DNA of 50,845 nt from a virus, in IMG/VR virus record IMGVR_UViG_3300030380_006591, positions 1 through 50,845 of that record; one strand, written 5' to 3'. Of the stretch, positions 26,204 to 35,376 are shown piece by piece (position 1 is the stretch's first letter; every line of letters begins with the position of its first letter). Position numbers and translations under genes: made by a program. The notes under the pieces were generated by a model, which was given only the letters and a program-made list of their open reading frames with translations, had not been told where the DNA came from and did not search any database.

Positions 26204-29200
26204 TTCTGTTAATTAGTGTTTCCAATATACTTTTCTCTTTCAATCTTCCCTGAAGACTTACATTGTAGTTTCTGTACAAGTTGGGCAAATATATTCTAAA
26301 AAATCTTTCCGAAAGCGATTTTACTACTCTTTCAACATATAAGTCTGGAGCGCCGCCAGGCAAAACGGGTTGCTGCGCAAACTCAAGGAGGTCAATTGAA
26401 ATATCTGTAATATCTTCTCCAGCCTGTTGACGGCGGAAACGCTCATATTGCTCACGCTCTTTTAAATTAAACGTTTCAAATATGTTCGCTAATTCATCAA
26501 AATACAAAGAAGGCATTCGATCACTTGGGAAAATTGTGTCAATACCGTTTCGACCTAAGCCTGTTCTACCCTGTATTTCTTCTGCAAGAAGTAATTCTAT
26601 TCTAAGTACAGTCTGGGCTAACTCCTCACGATCACCCCTTTGAAGATTATACCATTCCCTAGCGGTAAAAGTCCTTCCCTGTCCTGGATTTGTATATTGG
26701 GTAGAAGGATTGTAAAAAAGACCATTCAAAGTTGTCAATTTATCTGATACCTCAGTTAACAACTCTCCAGAAATGCGGGCAGCTAAGTCTTGTGGTATGG
26801 GCTCATAACCACCACCCATATCAATATCGTCTCCCACTAGAGAATCAGGAGCAAAATAATCAGGGAATATATCTAGTAACGTAGCTGGTACAGATGGTTC
26901 GTCGGGTGAAAATTTAACTGTTGAACCGTTCTTCCTTAAGAATAATAAATCTCGAAGTCTTAAAATTCTATCATCAGTTAATAAGCTGTCGCTAACCTCT
27001 TCCGTGAGGGTGCGCAACCTTTCTTCGACTTGATCAGAAGAATAGTAAGTTATTTCCTGGGTTCCATCATAATAACCAACACTCACAGGGAACCCTGCAA
27101 AAGGAGAACTAAACTTTGTTACAAGTTCGCCCTTTATTGCTGTTAGAAGATTATCATCTGCATTCGCATTTTGTACTAAAATTCTATATTGCGTATCACT
27201 ATATCTGTTTGCATACTTTATGCCACGATCAAAATAGATCATATAGGATGCTATCTGGAAAGCAATTGGAAAATAGTAAGCTCCAGTTAATAATCCTAAT
27301 TGAGTTATCTGATTACCATTATAAAATTGACCTATAATTGATTGTGCTGCTCGTGCTTGCTCTGCATCTGCGATTCCATATTCTTCAAAATTAACGTTAA
27401 ATAAAATTCTATAGAATTTAACAAGAGTGTTTTCATACCTTTGCTTAATATTGAGCGGTGATTCTGGATCAAAAACAGATCTGTTCACTGATTTATATTC
27501 AGATCTCTTAGAAATGTTCTCTAATATACCAACGTACATTGATTCTATAATATTTCTTACATTTTCCGAAGGGCTTAAATCATCAGATATCGCTGGGTTG
27601 TTTTTGAATTTACTGTCTTCTAGGTCTTGCGGAAAAACAAGCTTAACATACTGAATTGATTCATACAAGGGTCCAATCATTTCTTTTGCAGTTAATTCAT
27701 CTGTTATCTTTTTGTGGAGATAATCTGTAATTAATTTTACTGTGCCTACACTATTCCAACAAGGATATATACGAGCTAGAGGCATAATATTCATAAAAAA
27801 TGAAATCATCCTAGTTTGCAAAACTTGAATAGCTGATTCCGCTCGAAGGGTGTCCTCCGCTGTTACACATATATCATCTGTTCTTTCCAGAGGTAGTTTT
27901 GCAACAGCCGAGACATAACGTGGCATGCGTCTTCTTCCGGTGTCATTAATAACAGCAGTGTTAATCTGGGTGTCTATTCTTTCTCTGTAATTTTGCATAC
28001 TTGTAAGATCCTCATCTCTATCGAGTGATCTCTGGGACACCTGGTTTGGTGTTGGATTTTCAACTGGTAGTCCTATAGAAAAGTTTGAATAAAGCTTAAA
28101 CATTCCTCCAGAATACAAAGGAGGTAATAGTGTATCATTTATAAACAACTTATAATTATCATCAACACGATAAGTGAAATCACCTATTTGTAAATTGTTA
28201 AAAATTCTATAATCTACAGATTGAAAATCACCGTTTTCTGTTATGGTTTGTGTATTTGACGATACAGATCTTTCGTTATGTATTAAACCAGCAGGGTTAT
28301 AGTATGCAACGGTTGGTGTTTGCCGATCAGCATTCCAATACACTATTCGTATATCTCCTTTAGATGAATTCGAACAGTAAAGATTTGACGCTCCAGCATA
28401 CCCAACATAAGGGGGAAAAGAATCTTGTTGCCTTAAATATCCATATGTAGCAAGTGATATTTTATAAAGTTGTGTCTTTTCCCTAGTTTCCGGGAAGCCA
28501 CGGTCGGTAAGTGGTTGGTACACTCGTCTTAAACTGTCTGATCCCAACAAAGCAGTTCCTTGGATTTGTTCATTATTTAATATTTTTTTCAGCGGAGATG
28601 GTGCATTAACTATTGAATAATACGCAGTTCCAAACTCATCCCACGGCTTTGTGACGGGGGTTCGATATTGAGGGAGAGGTAATTTATCTCGATAACTTAC
28701 CCAAGTAAAACCATAAACATTGTCAGACGTCCAGCCATTTTTCCTTCCGCCTAAGTAGCCATCTATGACGACTTCACCATCATCATCAACTCTAGAAGCT
28801 ACTGCTGTACTTTGTCCATGTCCGGCAGGAGTCATAAAAAATACATCTCCGTTCGAAGATCTATAAAGCTGATTTATACTATACTCTCTTAGTTTAGTTC
28901 CAAGTTGGTAATATATTTCCGTTCCTAGCTTAGAGTTGTATACATTGTAGTCATAATTTTGAAGCCTTTTTTGTTCTTTCCCAAAAAGATCAGAGAATAG
29001 TTCTGCTAACGATTCAGCTATAGAGTTACTGATCTTTGCTATAAATTCCAGCAAATCATCATACCAAGTCATTGTTGGTAATGAATCTATCAATCTCTCA
29101 ATTTTAAATTTAATGTTGGCTAAGTCTCTTAACCAGTTGCATAGATTATTGATTTTATTAATTTTATCGCTGACTATATCTGTATATTGAGCTTCTATTT

Positions 29201-32000
29201 CCGGTATATCAAAATTTAGCTCTAAAGGATTAGTATAACTTTCTCTTTGGTCACAATATGCCTCAAGAGGAGAGCGAAATGGCAAATCACCAAACCTACC
29301 TTGATTTTCTATTGCATCACCCAAGAGGACAAAGAAATCAATTATTTTGTTGTTTGAAAAATTTAAACTATTATAATCATTAGGGTCCATAGTTAAGAGA
29401 TCGGGTGTCCCTGGGTTTGAGAAAGGAGATATATAATTCACAACGTGATTACTAGACACAGTTTCAAATATATGACTAATCAGTTCATTGTCAGCATCCC
29501 CGTCCAGGAGTTGTTGCAATTCAACTGGAGTTGACATTTCTGAAACATCCTCTAATAGATTTTGTAATTGTTCTAGTGTTGCCGGGGATGTTTCTCCCTC
29601 ATTGTCAATATTAAAAAGATTTGCTAATCGAGCGATTTCTACTAAATCTACCTCTTCGACAAAATTTCTCAGATCAGTAAAACCAAAATCCTGTTTTTTA
29701 AATGAATTTCTTAAACCACTGGCTGGTCCTTTATTACCTTCAGGCCCACAACCAAGCAAGGCACTAACAACATCTTTTGCAACACCTGCTATGATAGACT
29801 TTATAAAATTTTGAAGTATAGTCTCAATGGCTTTTTGATACACTTTAGATTGTTTTGGTTTGAGTCCAATCATTTTTCTTTTCTTAAACTCTATTTTTAT
29901 TGGTTGATCCAAAGTTTCTCTAATCAAAGAATTAACAACCGGTGGGGCACCGATTGGATCTAAAAAATTATCCTCAATAAAATCACCTAAAACATCCAAA
30001 GAGCAAAATATTTGCTGATTGATAGCACGCTCAATATCTTGTATTGCACGAGTAGGATTGTCAGCATATCTGGCTGCATCAGAAATTCTTCTTTTAGTTG
30101 TTTCATCTTCTATAACTTCTTGTCGCAGTAAAATAATAGTTTCTCGTATCAATGATCTAATTTTTGTTTTACCTGTGGCAGCTTGCCAAAACCTTAAAGC
30201 ATATTTGGCTGCCTTTGCTTGCCCTGTGTCACAGTCAATACTACTCAATGTTGAAGCCATTCGATAACTCAAGGGTCTATTTGAAAATAGTCTTTCATAC
30301 TCAGACGGATCTACCCTGGAAAGCTCTGAAAGTTTTGTAAACAAGTTCTTTCTTTTTAGCCTCAGCCTTTCATTCTGTTCTCTTGTGTTATTTGCACGCT
30401 TCGCCCTAATAGCATCAATTCTTGATGGCGGGTAAGAATACTTTGACAAAAAATCTAAAGCAGGCTCTCTTGTTGTTGGCGTTGTATTTTGTACTTCTGT
30501 GTATATCTGATAACTATTTTTCAGAAAAGAAAAACTAGTGGGCGTTAAAAGAGAAAAAGCATTAGCAATTCTAGCTCGTTCTTCATTGATATTAAGATAG
30601 GTTGTATTACCAGTTCCCTGATAATAGAAACTTCCGTTAATACAAATATGATCTAATAAATAATCCTTGGTAAAGAACATCTGGACAAAATCATCATCCT
30701 CTAGGGATATTTTATTATACCCATAAAACAAAGACAACAAATCGAAGAATGATTCAAGACGGTCTACTTCCCTAGCAAGATTAATTCCATTAAGAACCTG
30801 TGGCGTAAAACCATCATCTAAAAGCTTTTCATTATATTCTCCCAACACACTTCGAACAGAAAACATATATCTCAACATATCTTCGACCTGGAAAGTAACA
30901 CTTCTCGTGGACTTGTTCTGGTCACCGATTATCCTCTTTGCCTTTTGTAGAGTAGATAATTCATACTCCTCATATGATGGCCTATTGTTGGCTTCTGTGG
31001 AGTCTGGGAGATTATTAATATCGTTTGAATCTATCTGCAAACAATATATCCATCGAGATCCTGGTCGAAGATCTCTGTAGGATAATAAGACAAAATTGTC
31101 AGGAGCACCATATTTTGATAATAAATTTTGAAAATTTGCTTCTGAATTTTTTCCTGTGAGCTTTAATATTTCACGGATACTCGTCTCTACTGCATCATTA
31201 TACCTTCCTCTTTGACTTTCTGAAAATCTGGTAAACCAAGTTATTCTAGCGGTGGATCGCTCTTCTGTTCTCAAAAAATTATATGCATAAGCGGCAGGTT
31301 CAGTGCGACCAGTTCGCTTGACGTAGTAGAATTTTAAATCAACTGGATTGTAGTATACACGATCATTATCTTCCCCAGGGAGTCCATTTTTTCTCCAGTC
31401 GTATAGGTCTACATTAGAATCAGAACTTATATATGTTGTTACGCTTGGGCTCAAGTTCAGCAGATCAATGCCAACATTATCGCTGTACTGGATATCTGGC
31501 AACCCTAGTGCATTTCTTAATTGATTTTTGTATTGCTTGGAGTGGGCGGAAGGAACTGCAATCAAATTTGCTATATCTTGATTAAGGTCTGGTCTATCGT
31601 TATCGTTTCTGTATTCTTCTTTATATGTCAACTCGGAAGTATTAGAAGAGTACTTCTCTAAAGAACCATTCTCTCTCAATTGTTCAACCACGCTTTGTAA
31701 AGCAGCTATAGAGTCGGTATCGCTGATTTCTTCTGCATTATTATTCACTACTCTGCCATTTTGAGGGTAAAGCGCAAAATATGCAAGCATATCATCTATA
31801 GTGATTGTCCTATCACGATCTACTAATTCTTTGCCGATTTTGGGAAATTCATAAAAGAATAGATAGCTCTCGTGAATGGCATCGATAACAAACTTATTAG
31901 ACTCATTTTCATAGTCGTAACCCAAACCTCGCCTAGAATCTGTATCAACAGTCTCAGCGTATGGATTTATTATTCTTCGTTGTCTGTCTGTTAGAGCCAT
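26196..32000 (-). CDS. Giant baseplate protein, 1934 aa, between hub/spike and gp25
   Basis: I do not recognise a named family. It lies between the spike-like gene and gp25, where T4-like phages keep hub and wedge genes, and it overlaps gp25 by 8 bases. The protein is rich in Arg, Asn, Tyr and acidic residues with many predicted helices (for example RNALGLPDI, SARSVLGEYNEKLLDDG-like regions, and a helical stretch about residues 690-735 with KAIETILQNFIKSIIAGVAK). A hydrophobic helix there could pack in the virion rather than cross a membrane. No peptidase or lysozyme motif was seen. Such a length would allow it to act as a tape-like or wedge scaffold, but that is conjecture. Confidence 0.7.
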   Translation of the reverse strand: MALTDRQRRIINPYAETVDTDSRRGLGYDYENESNKFVIDAIHESYLFFYEFPKIGKELVDRDRTITIDDMLAYFALYPQNGRVVNNNAEEISDTDSIAALQSVVEQLRENGSLEKYSSNTSELTYKEEYRNDNDRPDLNQDIANLIAVPSAHSKQYKNQLRNALGLPDIQYSDNVGIDLLNLSPSVTTYISSDSNVDLYDWRKNGLPGEDNDRVYYNPVDLKFYYVKRTGRTEPAAYAYNFLRTEERSTARITWFTRFSESQRGRYNDAVETSIREILKLTGKNSEANFQNLLSKYGAPDNFVLLSYRDLRPGSRWIYCLQIDSNDINNLPDSTEANNRPSYEEYELSTLQKAKRIIGDQNKSTRSVTFQVEDMLRYMFSVRSVLGEYNEKLLDDGFTPQVLNGINLAREVDRLESFFDLLSLFYGYNKISLEDDDFVQMFFTKDYLLDHICINGSFYYQGTGNTTYLNINEERARIANAFSLLTPTSFSFLKNSYQIYTEVQNTTPTTREPALDFLSKYSYPPSRIDAIRAKRANNTREQNERLRLKRKNLFTKLSELSRVDPSEYERLFSNRPLSYRMASTLSSIDCDTGQAKAAKYALRFWQAATGKTKIRSLIRETIILLRQEVIEDETTKRRISDAARYADNPTRAIQDIERAINQQIFCSLDVLGDFIEDNFLDPIGAPPVVNSLIRETLDQPIKIEFKKRKMIGLKPKQSKVYQKAIETILQNFIKSIIAGVAKDVVSALLGCGPEGNKGPASGLRNSFKKQDFGFTDLRNFVEEVDLVEIARLANLFNIDNEGETSPATLEQLQNLLEDVSEMSTPVELQQLLDGDADNELISHIFETVSSNHVVNYISPFSNPGTPDLLTMDPNDYNSLNFSNNKIIDFFVLLGDAIENQGRFGDLPFRSPLEAYCDQRESYTNPLELNFDIPEIEAQYTDIVSDKINKINNLCNWLRDLANIKFKIERLIDSLPTMTWYDDLLEFIAKISNSIAESLAELFSDLFGKEQKRLQNYDYNVYNSKLGTEIYYQLGTKLREYSINQLYRSSNGDVFFMTPAGHGQSTAVASRVDDDGEVVIDGYLGGRKNGWTSDNVYGFTWVSYRDKLPLPQYRTPVTKPWDEFGTAYYSIVNAPSPLKKILNNEQIQGTALLGSDSLRRVYQPLTDRGFPETREKTQLYKISLATYGYLRQQDSFPPYVGYAGASNLYCSNSSKGDIRIVYWNADRQTPTVAYYNPAGLIHNERSVSSNTQTITENGDFQSVDYRIFNNLQIGDFTYRVDDNYKLFINDTLLPPLYSGGMFKLYSNFSIGLPVENPTPNQVSQRSLDRDEDLTSMQNYRERIDTQINTAVINDTGRRRMPRYVSAVAKLPLERTDDICVTAEDTLRAESAIQVLQTRMISFFMNIMPLARIYPCWNSVGTVKLITDYLHKKITDELTAKEMIGPLYESIQYVKLVFPQDLEDSKFKNNPAISDDLSPSENVRNIIESMYVGILENISKRSEYKSVNRSVFDPESPLNIKQRYENTLVKFYRILFNVNFEEYGIADAEQARAAQSIIGQFYNGNQITQLGLLTGAYYFPIAFQIASYMIYFDRGIKYANRYSDTQYRILVQNANADDNLLTAIKGELVTKFSSPFAGFPVSVGYYDGTQEITYYSSDQVEERLRTLTEEVSDSLLTDDRILRLRDLLFLRKNGSTVKFSPDEPSVPATLLDIFPDYFAPDSLVGDDIDMGGGYEPIPQDLAARISGELLTEVSDKLTTLNGLFYNPSTQYTNPGQGRTFTAREWYNLQRGDREELAQTVLRIELLLAEEIQGRTGLGRNGIDTIFPSDRMPSLYFDELANIFETFNLKEREQYERFRRQQAGEDITDISIDLLEFAQQPVLPGGAPDLYVERVVKSLSERFFRIYLPNLYRNYNVSLQGRLKEKSILETLINRNE

Positions 32001-32010
32001 ACCTGCTTAC

Positions 32011-32919
32011 CTAGTTTACATTATTAAATTTACTACGAAAATTGTACTTTGCAAACGGATTGATCTTACTATAGTTCATTTTATGAAAAGCAAAGTTTAA
32101 CTCTTGCGATTGTAAATTTCCAAGTGATAGAGCACACCTTGATAAGATTGTCCCTGCGGCAGGGGCTGCCGGAGGAAGGAAACCCGTAATAATTCCAGCC
32201 ATTCCTGTTATCGATTCAACCGCTGTCGCAACTTCCCCATGCAAGTCATTAATCAATTCCAAAATATTGTCCAAAACCTCTGCAAGATCATCACCTTTTA
32301 CCATTGGCTGTAGATCAGTATCATTATTTCCAGCAATTAAATCAATGCCTTGTACATTATCTCCAATGAACATACCCGCAGACCCATTATAAGAATCGGT
32401 GCTTGTTACTAACTTTATACCTTCTCTGCCAATGATTCGCACAGAATCAGCTTTTATGGCGATTGCTGATCGGTTTGTCAGATTGCCAACTTTTCCTTTT
32501 GCTAATCCAAAATATTCTTTAGAATCAATATCTGCCCTCTGGGAAATATATATACGAGCAGAGTCAAGCTCGGTGCTTTTATTTGTTAATACTTTACCAC
32601 CATCATTATCAACTTCTCGTGCAAGAATACCAGACAATCCAGCGATTATATCAATACACCCCACATTAGTGTTGGCTGATGCGCCCTTACCGCTTAACTC
32701 GCTTCCAGGGCGATCACGACCTTGAATAATAATCGTGTTATGTTTGCCTTGAATAATGTTCTCAGACTCTTTAATATTATAGCTTGGGTTTGGACCCAAA
32801 ATATCTGATTGAAAATAGCCTGAATATTCTTCTGCTTCAAGTTTTGGTGAGTTCTCTTTTAGTTCTTCTTTACCATTTGAAAGGAGCGCATCTGTTATTG
32901 TTTTTCCTAAAAGTGACAT
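32011..32919 (-). CDS. Spike-like protein resembling the C-terminal part of gp5, 302 aa
   Basis: The frame could extend upstream to 33024, but those codons overlap the M23 hub gene. The ATG at 32917-32919 has AGGGG about 8 bases upstream and gives a natural N-terminus (MSLLGKTITDALL). Residues about 45-200 show short alternating strands typical of the spike/beta-helix material after gp5-type hubs: ENIIQGKHNTIIIQGRD, GCIDIIAGL, DSARIYISQRAD, SAIAIKADSVRIIGREGIKL. The C-terminal ~100 residues contain a helical segment and a Pro/Ala-rich linker (LPPAAPAAGTIL). It starts one base after the stop of the M23 hub gene. I infer that it is the tail spike that T4 makes as gp5C by cleavage of gp5. Confidence 0.75.
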   Translation of the reverse strand: MSLLGKTITDALLSNGKEELKENSPKLEAEEYSGYFQSDILGPNPSYNIKESENIIQGKHNTIIIQGRDRPGSELSGKGASANTNVGCIDIIAGLSGILAREVDNDGGKVLTNKSTELDSARIYISQRADIDSKEYFGLAKGKVGNLTNRSAIAIKADSVRIIGREGIKLVTSTDSYNGSAGMFIGDNVQGIDLIAGNNDTDLQPMVKGDDLAEVLDNILELINDLHGEVATAVESITGMAGIITGFLPPAAPAAGTILSRCALSLGNLQSQELNFAFHKMNYSKINPFAKYNFRSKFNNVN

Positions 32920-32920
32920 A

Positions 32921-34081
32921 TCAAGACCCCTGCTTCTGGTAAAAATTTTGATTGATAAAAAATGCCATTGGATCTTTTTTATCGCCAGCAGAAAATGGGG
33001 TGGTAGAATTAGTAACGTATTCAAAGTGCAAGTGAGGTCCGCTGCTTATCCCTGAATTAGCCGAGAAACCTATTGGTTGTCCTCTTTTTACTTTTTGTCC
33101 ATTCTTAACAACTGGATATCTTAAATGATTCTGAAGGTGAGCGTATAAGGTGAAGAAAGGTTTTGGTATTCCTCCTTCTTTTGTACTATAAGTTGTATGT
33201 TTTATAAATATATAATACCCGTAGCCCTTAGTCGGTCCACCCTTATTAGTTCGTAGAGTAACAACGCCATCCAAAGCAGCGAAGATAACTTCTCCAATAG
33301 GCGCAGTAAAATCTACACCGTAGTGCGGTTCTGTCCTTTTTTTAACAGGATGAAATCTCTCTAAATCAAAAGGAGATGAGACATTTATATTTCTAACCGG
33401 GGGTGCTGGTAAAAATTGTTTCTCGCCAGAAGCTAGCGGTGTCGGTGGTAACCCTACTGGCTCCACTTCTCCGAGGCGAAAAACCTTTTCACAAGGGTCT
33501 GGTAATTGTTTCTCTTCTTCTGGCAGCAATGATCGACAAGCATCTCCTATATCAATATCCCACTTGCCAGTAAGGTGCCCCTCGATACTTATAACTTTAC
33601 CTGTTTCCATATGACTAGAAAATTGGGCCCGAGGATTATTAAACTGAACTGTCACTATATCACCAGGCTTTAACATTGGAGCGCCGGTTCCATACACATA
33701 TTTAACCATAGGATAAAAACCTATAACAGGGTCATTTGATCTTTTTGCTTCTGGTATCCAATAATGTCGTGTATCACTTAAAACCATTACTCTGATCATT
33801 TGATACTCAACTCCTGCTTCCTCATTTTTAACCGTCTCATAGAAAGACTTTATGTTATCGTCTGTTCTTAAGACCAAAGCATGAACAAGGGTTAAGTTCA
33901 AAGCCCTGTCAGGAGTATTAACTTTTCTAATTAAACCCTTCAGGGTTCCCATCGGAGTTGAACGATCTAAATCCCACGCATTGGCGGCTAGATCAGTGCC
34001 AGTAGACATTTCATTTTTAAGAAGCTGACGAACCTTATCGTCAAATACTGTTGGTTTAGCCGTTTTTTTAGGAGTGGTCAT
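32921..34081 (-). CDS. gp5: Baseplate hub protein: gp5-like OB domain fused to M23 zinc metallopeptidase
   Basis: Tail-associated cell-wall enzyme, 386 aa. Residues ~90-175 form a gp5/VgrG-type OB region (YQMIRVMVLSD; VKYVYGTGAPMLKPGDIVTV; GKVISIEG). A Pro-rich linker leads to an M23 peptidase at ~235-375 with all zinc/catalytic residues: His253 and Asp257 (HYGVD), His315 (LYAHL), His350 and His352 (GPHLHFEY). M23 enzymes cut peptide cross-links of peptidoglycan, whereas T4 gp5 carries a glycan-cutting lysozyme. The ATG has an AGGAGG ribosome binding site at 34087-34093. The spike-like protein follows after one base. It should act in the periplasm during genome injection. Confidence in M23 is very high, in gp5 equivalence high. 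Confidence 0.93.
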   Translation of the reverse strand: MTTPKKTAKPTVFDDKVRQLLKNEMSTGTDLAANAWDLDRSTPMGTLKGLIRKVNTPDRALNLTLVHALVLRTDDNIKSFYETVKNEEAGVEYQMIRVMVLSDTRHYWIPEAKRSNDPVIGFYPMVKYVYGTGAPMLKPGDIVTVQFNNPRAQFSSHMETGKVISIEGHLTGKWDIDIGDACRSLLPEEEKQLPDPCEKVFRLGEVEPVGLPPTPLASGEKQFLPAPPVRNINVSSPFDLERFHPVKKRTEPHYGVDFTAPIGEVIFAALDGVVTLRTNKGGPTKGYGYYIFIKHTTYSTKEGGIPKPFFTLYAHLQNHLRYPVVKNGQKVKRGQPIGFSANSGISSGPHLHFEYVTNSTTPFSAGDKKDPMAFFINQNFYQKQGS

Positions 34082-34082
34082 T

Positions 34083-34373
34083 CTAGTCCTCCTTTAATAT
34101 ATCAAACAACTGGTTCTTATCATCGTCTGTAAGACCTGCTTGATTAGAGGACTGATCTTTCTTATAAACTAATGTGGCTAATTTTACCAATTGCTCGTTG
34201 CTTCTTTGTAATGTTTCAACAAATTTAGCAGCGGTGGCACCAGAATCAGAGTACCTTTCTTTTGATACATTTAAATACTCCTTAAGATTATCTAGAAGTA
34301 TCTCTGTTTCTTGTCTGTCCTTGTTTATATTTTCAAGGGCCTGTTCAATTAGCGAGTTTAGATCTTTTTTCAT
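34083..34373 (-). CDS. Small helical protein of unknown function, 96 aa
   Basis: Function unknown. The sequence is charged and predicted almost wholly alpha-helical with coiled-coil-like spacing (SLIEQALENINKDRQETEIL; KFVETLQRSNEQLVKLATLV). It has no Cys, signal peptide or membrane segment. It sits between gp55 and the hub gene, so it is the first gene of the structural series. It could be a small assembly factor or the counterpart of a T4 baseplate helper, but nothing proves this. Its only Met is the first residue; the ATG lacks a Shine-Dalgarno and is abutted by CTATTTATTGT. Confidence 0.7.
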   Translation of the reverse strand: MKKDLNSLIEQALENINKDRQETEILLDNLKEYLNVSKERYSDSGATAAKFVETLQRSNEQLVKLATLVYKKDQSSNQAGLTDDDKNQLFDILKED

Positions 34374-34384
34374 ACAATAAATAG
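34374..34384 (-). promoter_or_regulatory. AT-rich leader motif CTATTTATTGT at the regulatory/structural boundary
   Basis: Identical, including the ATG, to 808-818. It lies in the 15-base gap between the late sigma factor gene and the first gene of the structural series, where a late promoter would be expected. However, a T4-type start site would fall at or inside the start codon, which argues against a simple late promoter. Confidence 0.35.
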
Positions 34385-34388
34385 GATG

Positions 34389-35078
34389 CTAGCTAATTTC
34401 TCCGTCATTCCATTTTTTCTTAAAAGTTCTATATCTTTCCCGCATTTTATTGAGAGCACTAACGATTTGTTTGGTATTGAGACCCGTTATCTCTCTCATA
34501 TATAAATAGACAGCTTTTTTATTGAAGATTTCAATTTGCTCTATGTTTTCCATTAGGGTAACTACAGCATCTAATACTTTTTGTTCATTGGGTTTTAATT
34601 TTAATTTTTGCCAGCTATTAATCTCGGTTAAAAGAGAATGCCAGAACTGCTTATCTTCAATCTCGTTTAAAAAACTAGCGTCCGAACCTGTAGATATAGC
34701 TTCTACTTCTCGGACCATTTCATCATAATTTACTTCACGACGGTTTTTCTTAGTTTGTTTCTTTGCTTTGTGAGTAAACCAATTCTTAGTCACAACAGAG
34801 AAATATGAAAACGCTTTTTTCCCCTGAGAAGGGTCGAACTTTCCTAGGATAGTGGTGAGCCAAATTTTGCAATCATCTTTGTGATATTCAACATTTTCAA
34901 GAGAGGTAAATTTATAAGTATAAACTATCTTGTCCACTAATTCATCGAAAGCAGGCTGTATATGTTGAATATAAAGTTCTGATCTTTTGGATAAACTTTC
35001 CGTATTACAATAGTCAACTATGGCTTTCTCAGTTATCTCCGTAAAGTAATAATTGTTTTTCTTCTTTTTTCTAGGCAT
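34389..35078 (-). CDS. gp55: Late-transcription sigma factor, gp55-like
   Basis: Homologue of T4 gp55, the divergent sigma factor that directs host RNA polymerase to late promoters of TATAAATA type. Residues ~35-118 correspond to the sigma region-2-like core: LYIQHIQPAFDELVDKIVYT, then FDPSQGKKAFSYFSVVTKNW (81-100), then a basic KAKKQTKKNRREVNYDE segment. The aromatic-rich FSYFSVV element matches marine gp55 relatives as I remember them. At 229 aa it is longer than T4 gp55 (about 185). The extra C-terminal part (about 160-215) has a helix-turn-helix look (LKPNEQKVLDAVVTLM; LYMREITGLNTKQIVSALNK). It lies directly before the structural genes it probably activates, and its start overlaps the preceding gene by 8 bases. 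Confidence 0.88.
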   Translation of the reverse strand: MPRKKKKNNYYFTEITEKAIVDYCNTESLSKRSELYIQHIQPAFDELVDKIVYTYKFTSLENVEYHKDDCKIWLTTILGKFDPSQGKKAFSYFSVVTKNWFTHKAKKQTKKNRREVNYDEMVREVEAISTGSDASFLNEIEDKQFWHSLLTEINSWQKLKLKPNEQKVLDAVVTLMENIEQIEIFNKKAVYLYMREITGLNTKQIVSALNKMRERYRTFKKKWNDGEIS

Positions 35079-35376
35079 TAGTGTTCTCTAGTTCTGTTTC
35101 TGTAAGCTCCTGGTTTGCTGCTATATAAAGCTGTATCTCATCGGCTAACTTACTCGTGTGTTCCAATAAAGCTTCTAGAGTGGCATCACCGTAGAAAATA
35201 TCTCTACCATATACATCTGATAAATGGTTTTCGTATTCAGCCACTGATTTAAATATATCTCGGGCTTCTTCATTAGTCATCTCAAGATAGTTAATGAGCT
35301 TTCGTGTATACCAAACAAAAACAATATTAATAATCGCTGAGGATGCTAATAAAACTGATAGTAGTATAGTTGTCAT
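35071..35376 (-). CDS. Small membrane-anchored protein beside gp55, 101 aa
   Basis: One N-terminal hydrophobic segment (residues ~3-22, ILLSVLLASSAIINIVFVWY) is followed by a basic stretch (TRKLINYLE) and an acidic helical domain with VYGRDIFYGDATLEALLEHT (about 55-75). This is consistent with a type-I-like or N-in single-pass inner-membrane protein whose soluble domain lies in the cytoplasm. I recall relatives with the same FYGDxTLxxLxEH motif next to gp55 in marine T4-like phages; their function is unknown. It overlaps gp55 by 8 bases and the zinc-ribbon gene by 4 (ATGA), which points to tight co-expression. Confidence 0.78.
   Translation of the reverse strand: MTTILLSVLLASSAIINIVFVWYTRKLINYLEMTNEEARDIFKSVAEYENHLSDVYGRDIFYGDATLEALLEHTSKLADEIQLYIAANQELTETELENTNA

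Noticed and set aside
32920-33024. N-terminal extension of the spike-like gene (35 extra codons)
   Set aside because: It overlaps the end of the M23 gene, including its conserved C-terminal part, and encodes an unlikely hydrophobic/basic N-terminus. The ATG at 32917-32919 with AGGGG upstream is the natural start.
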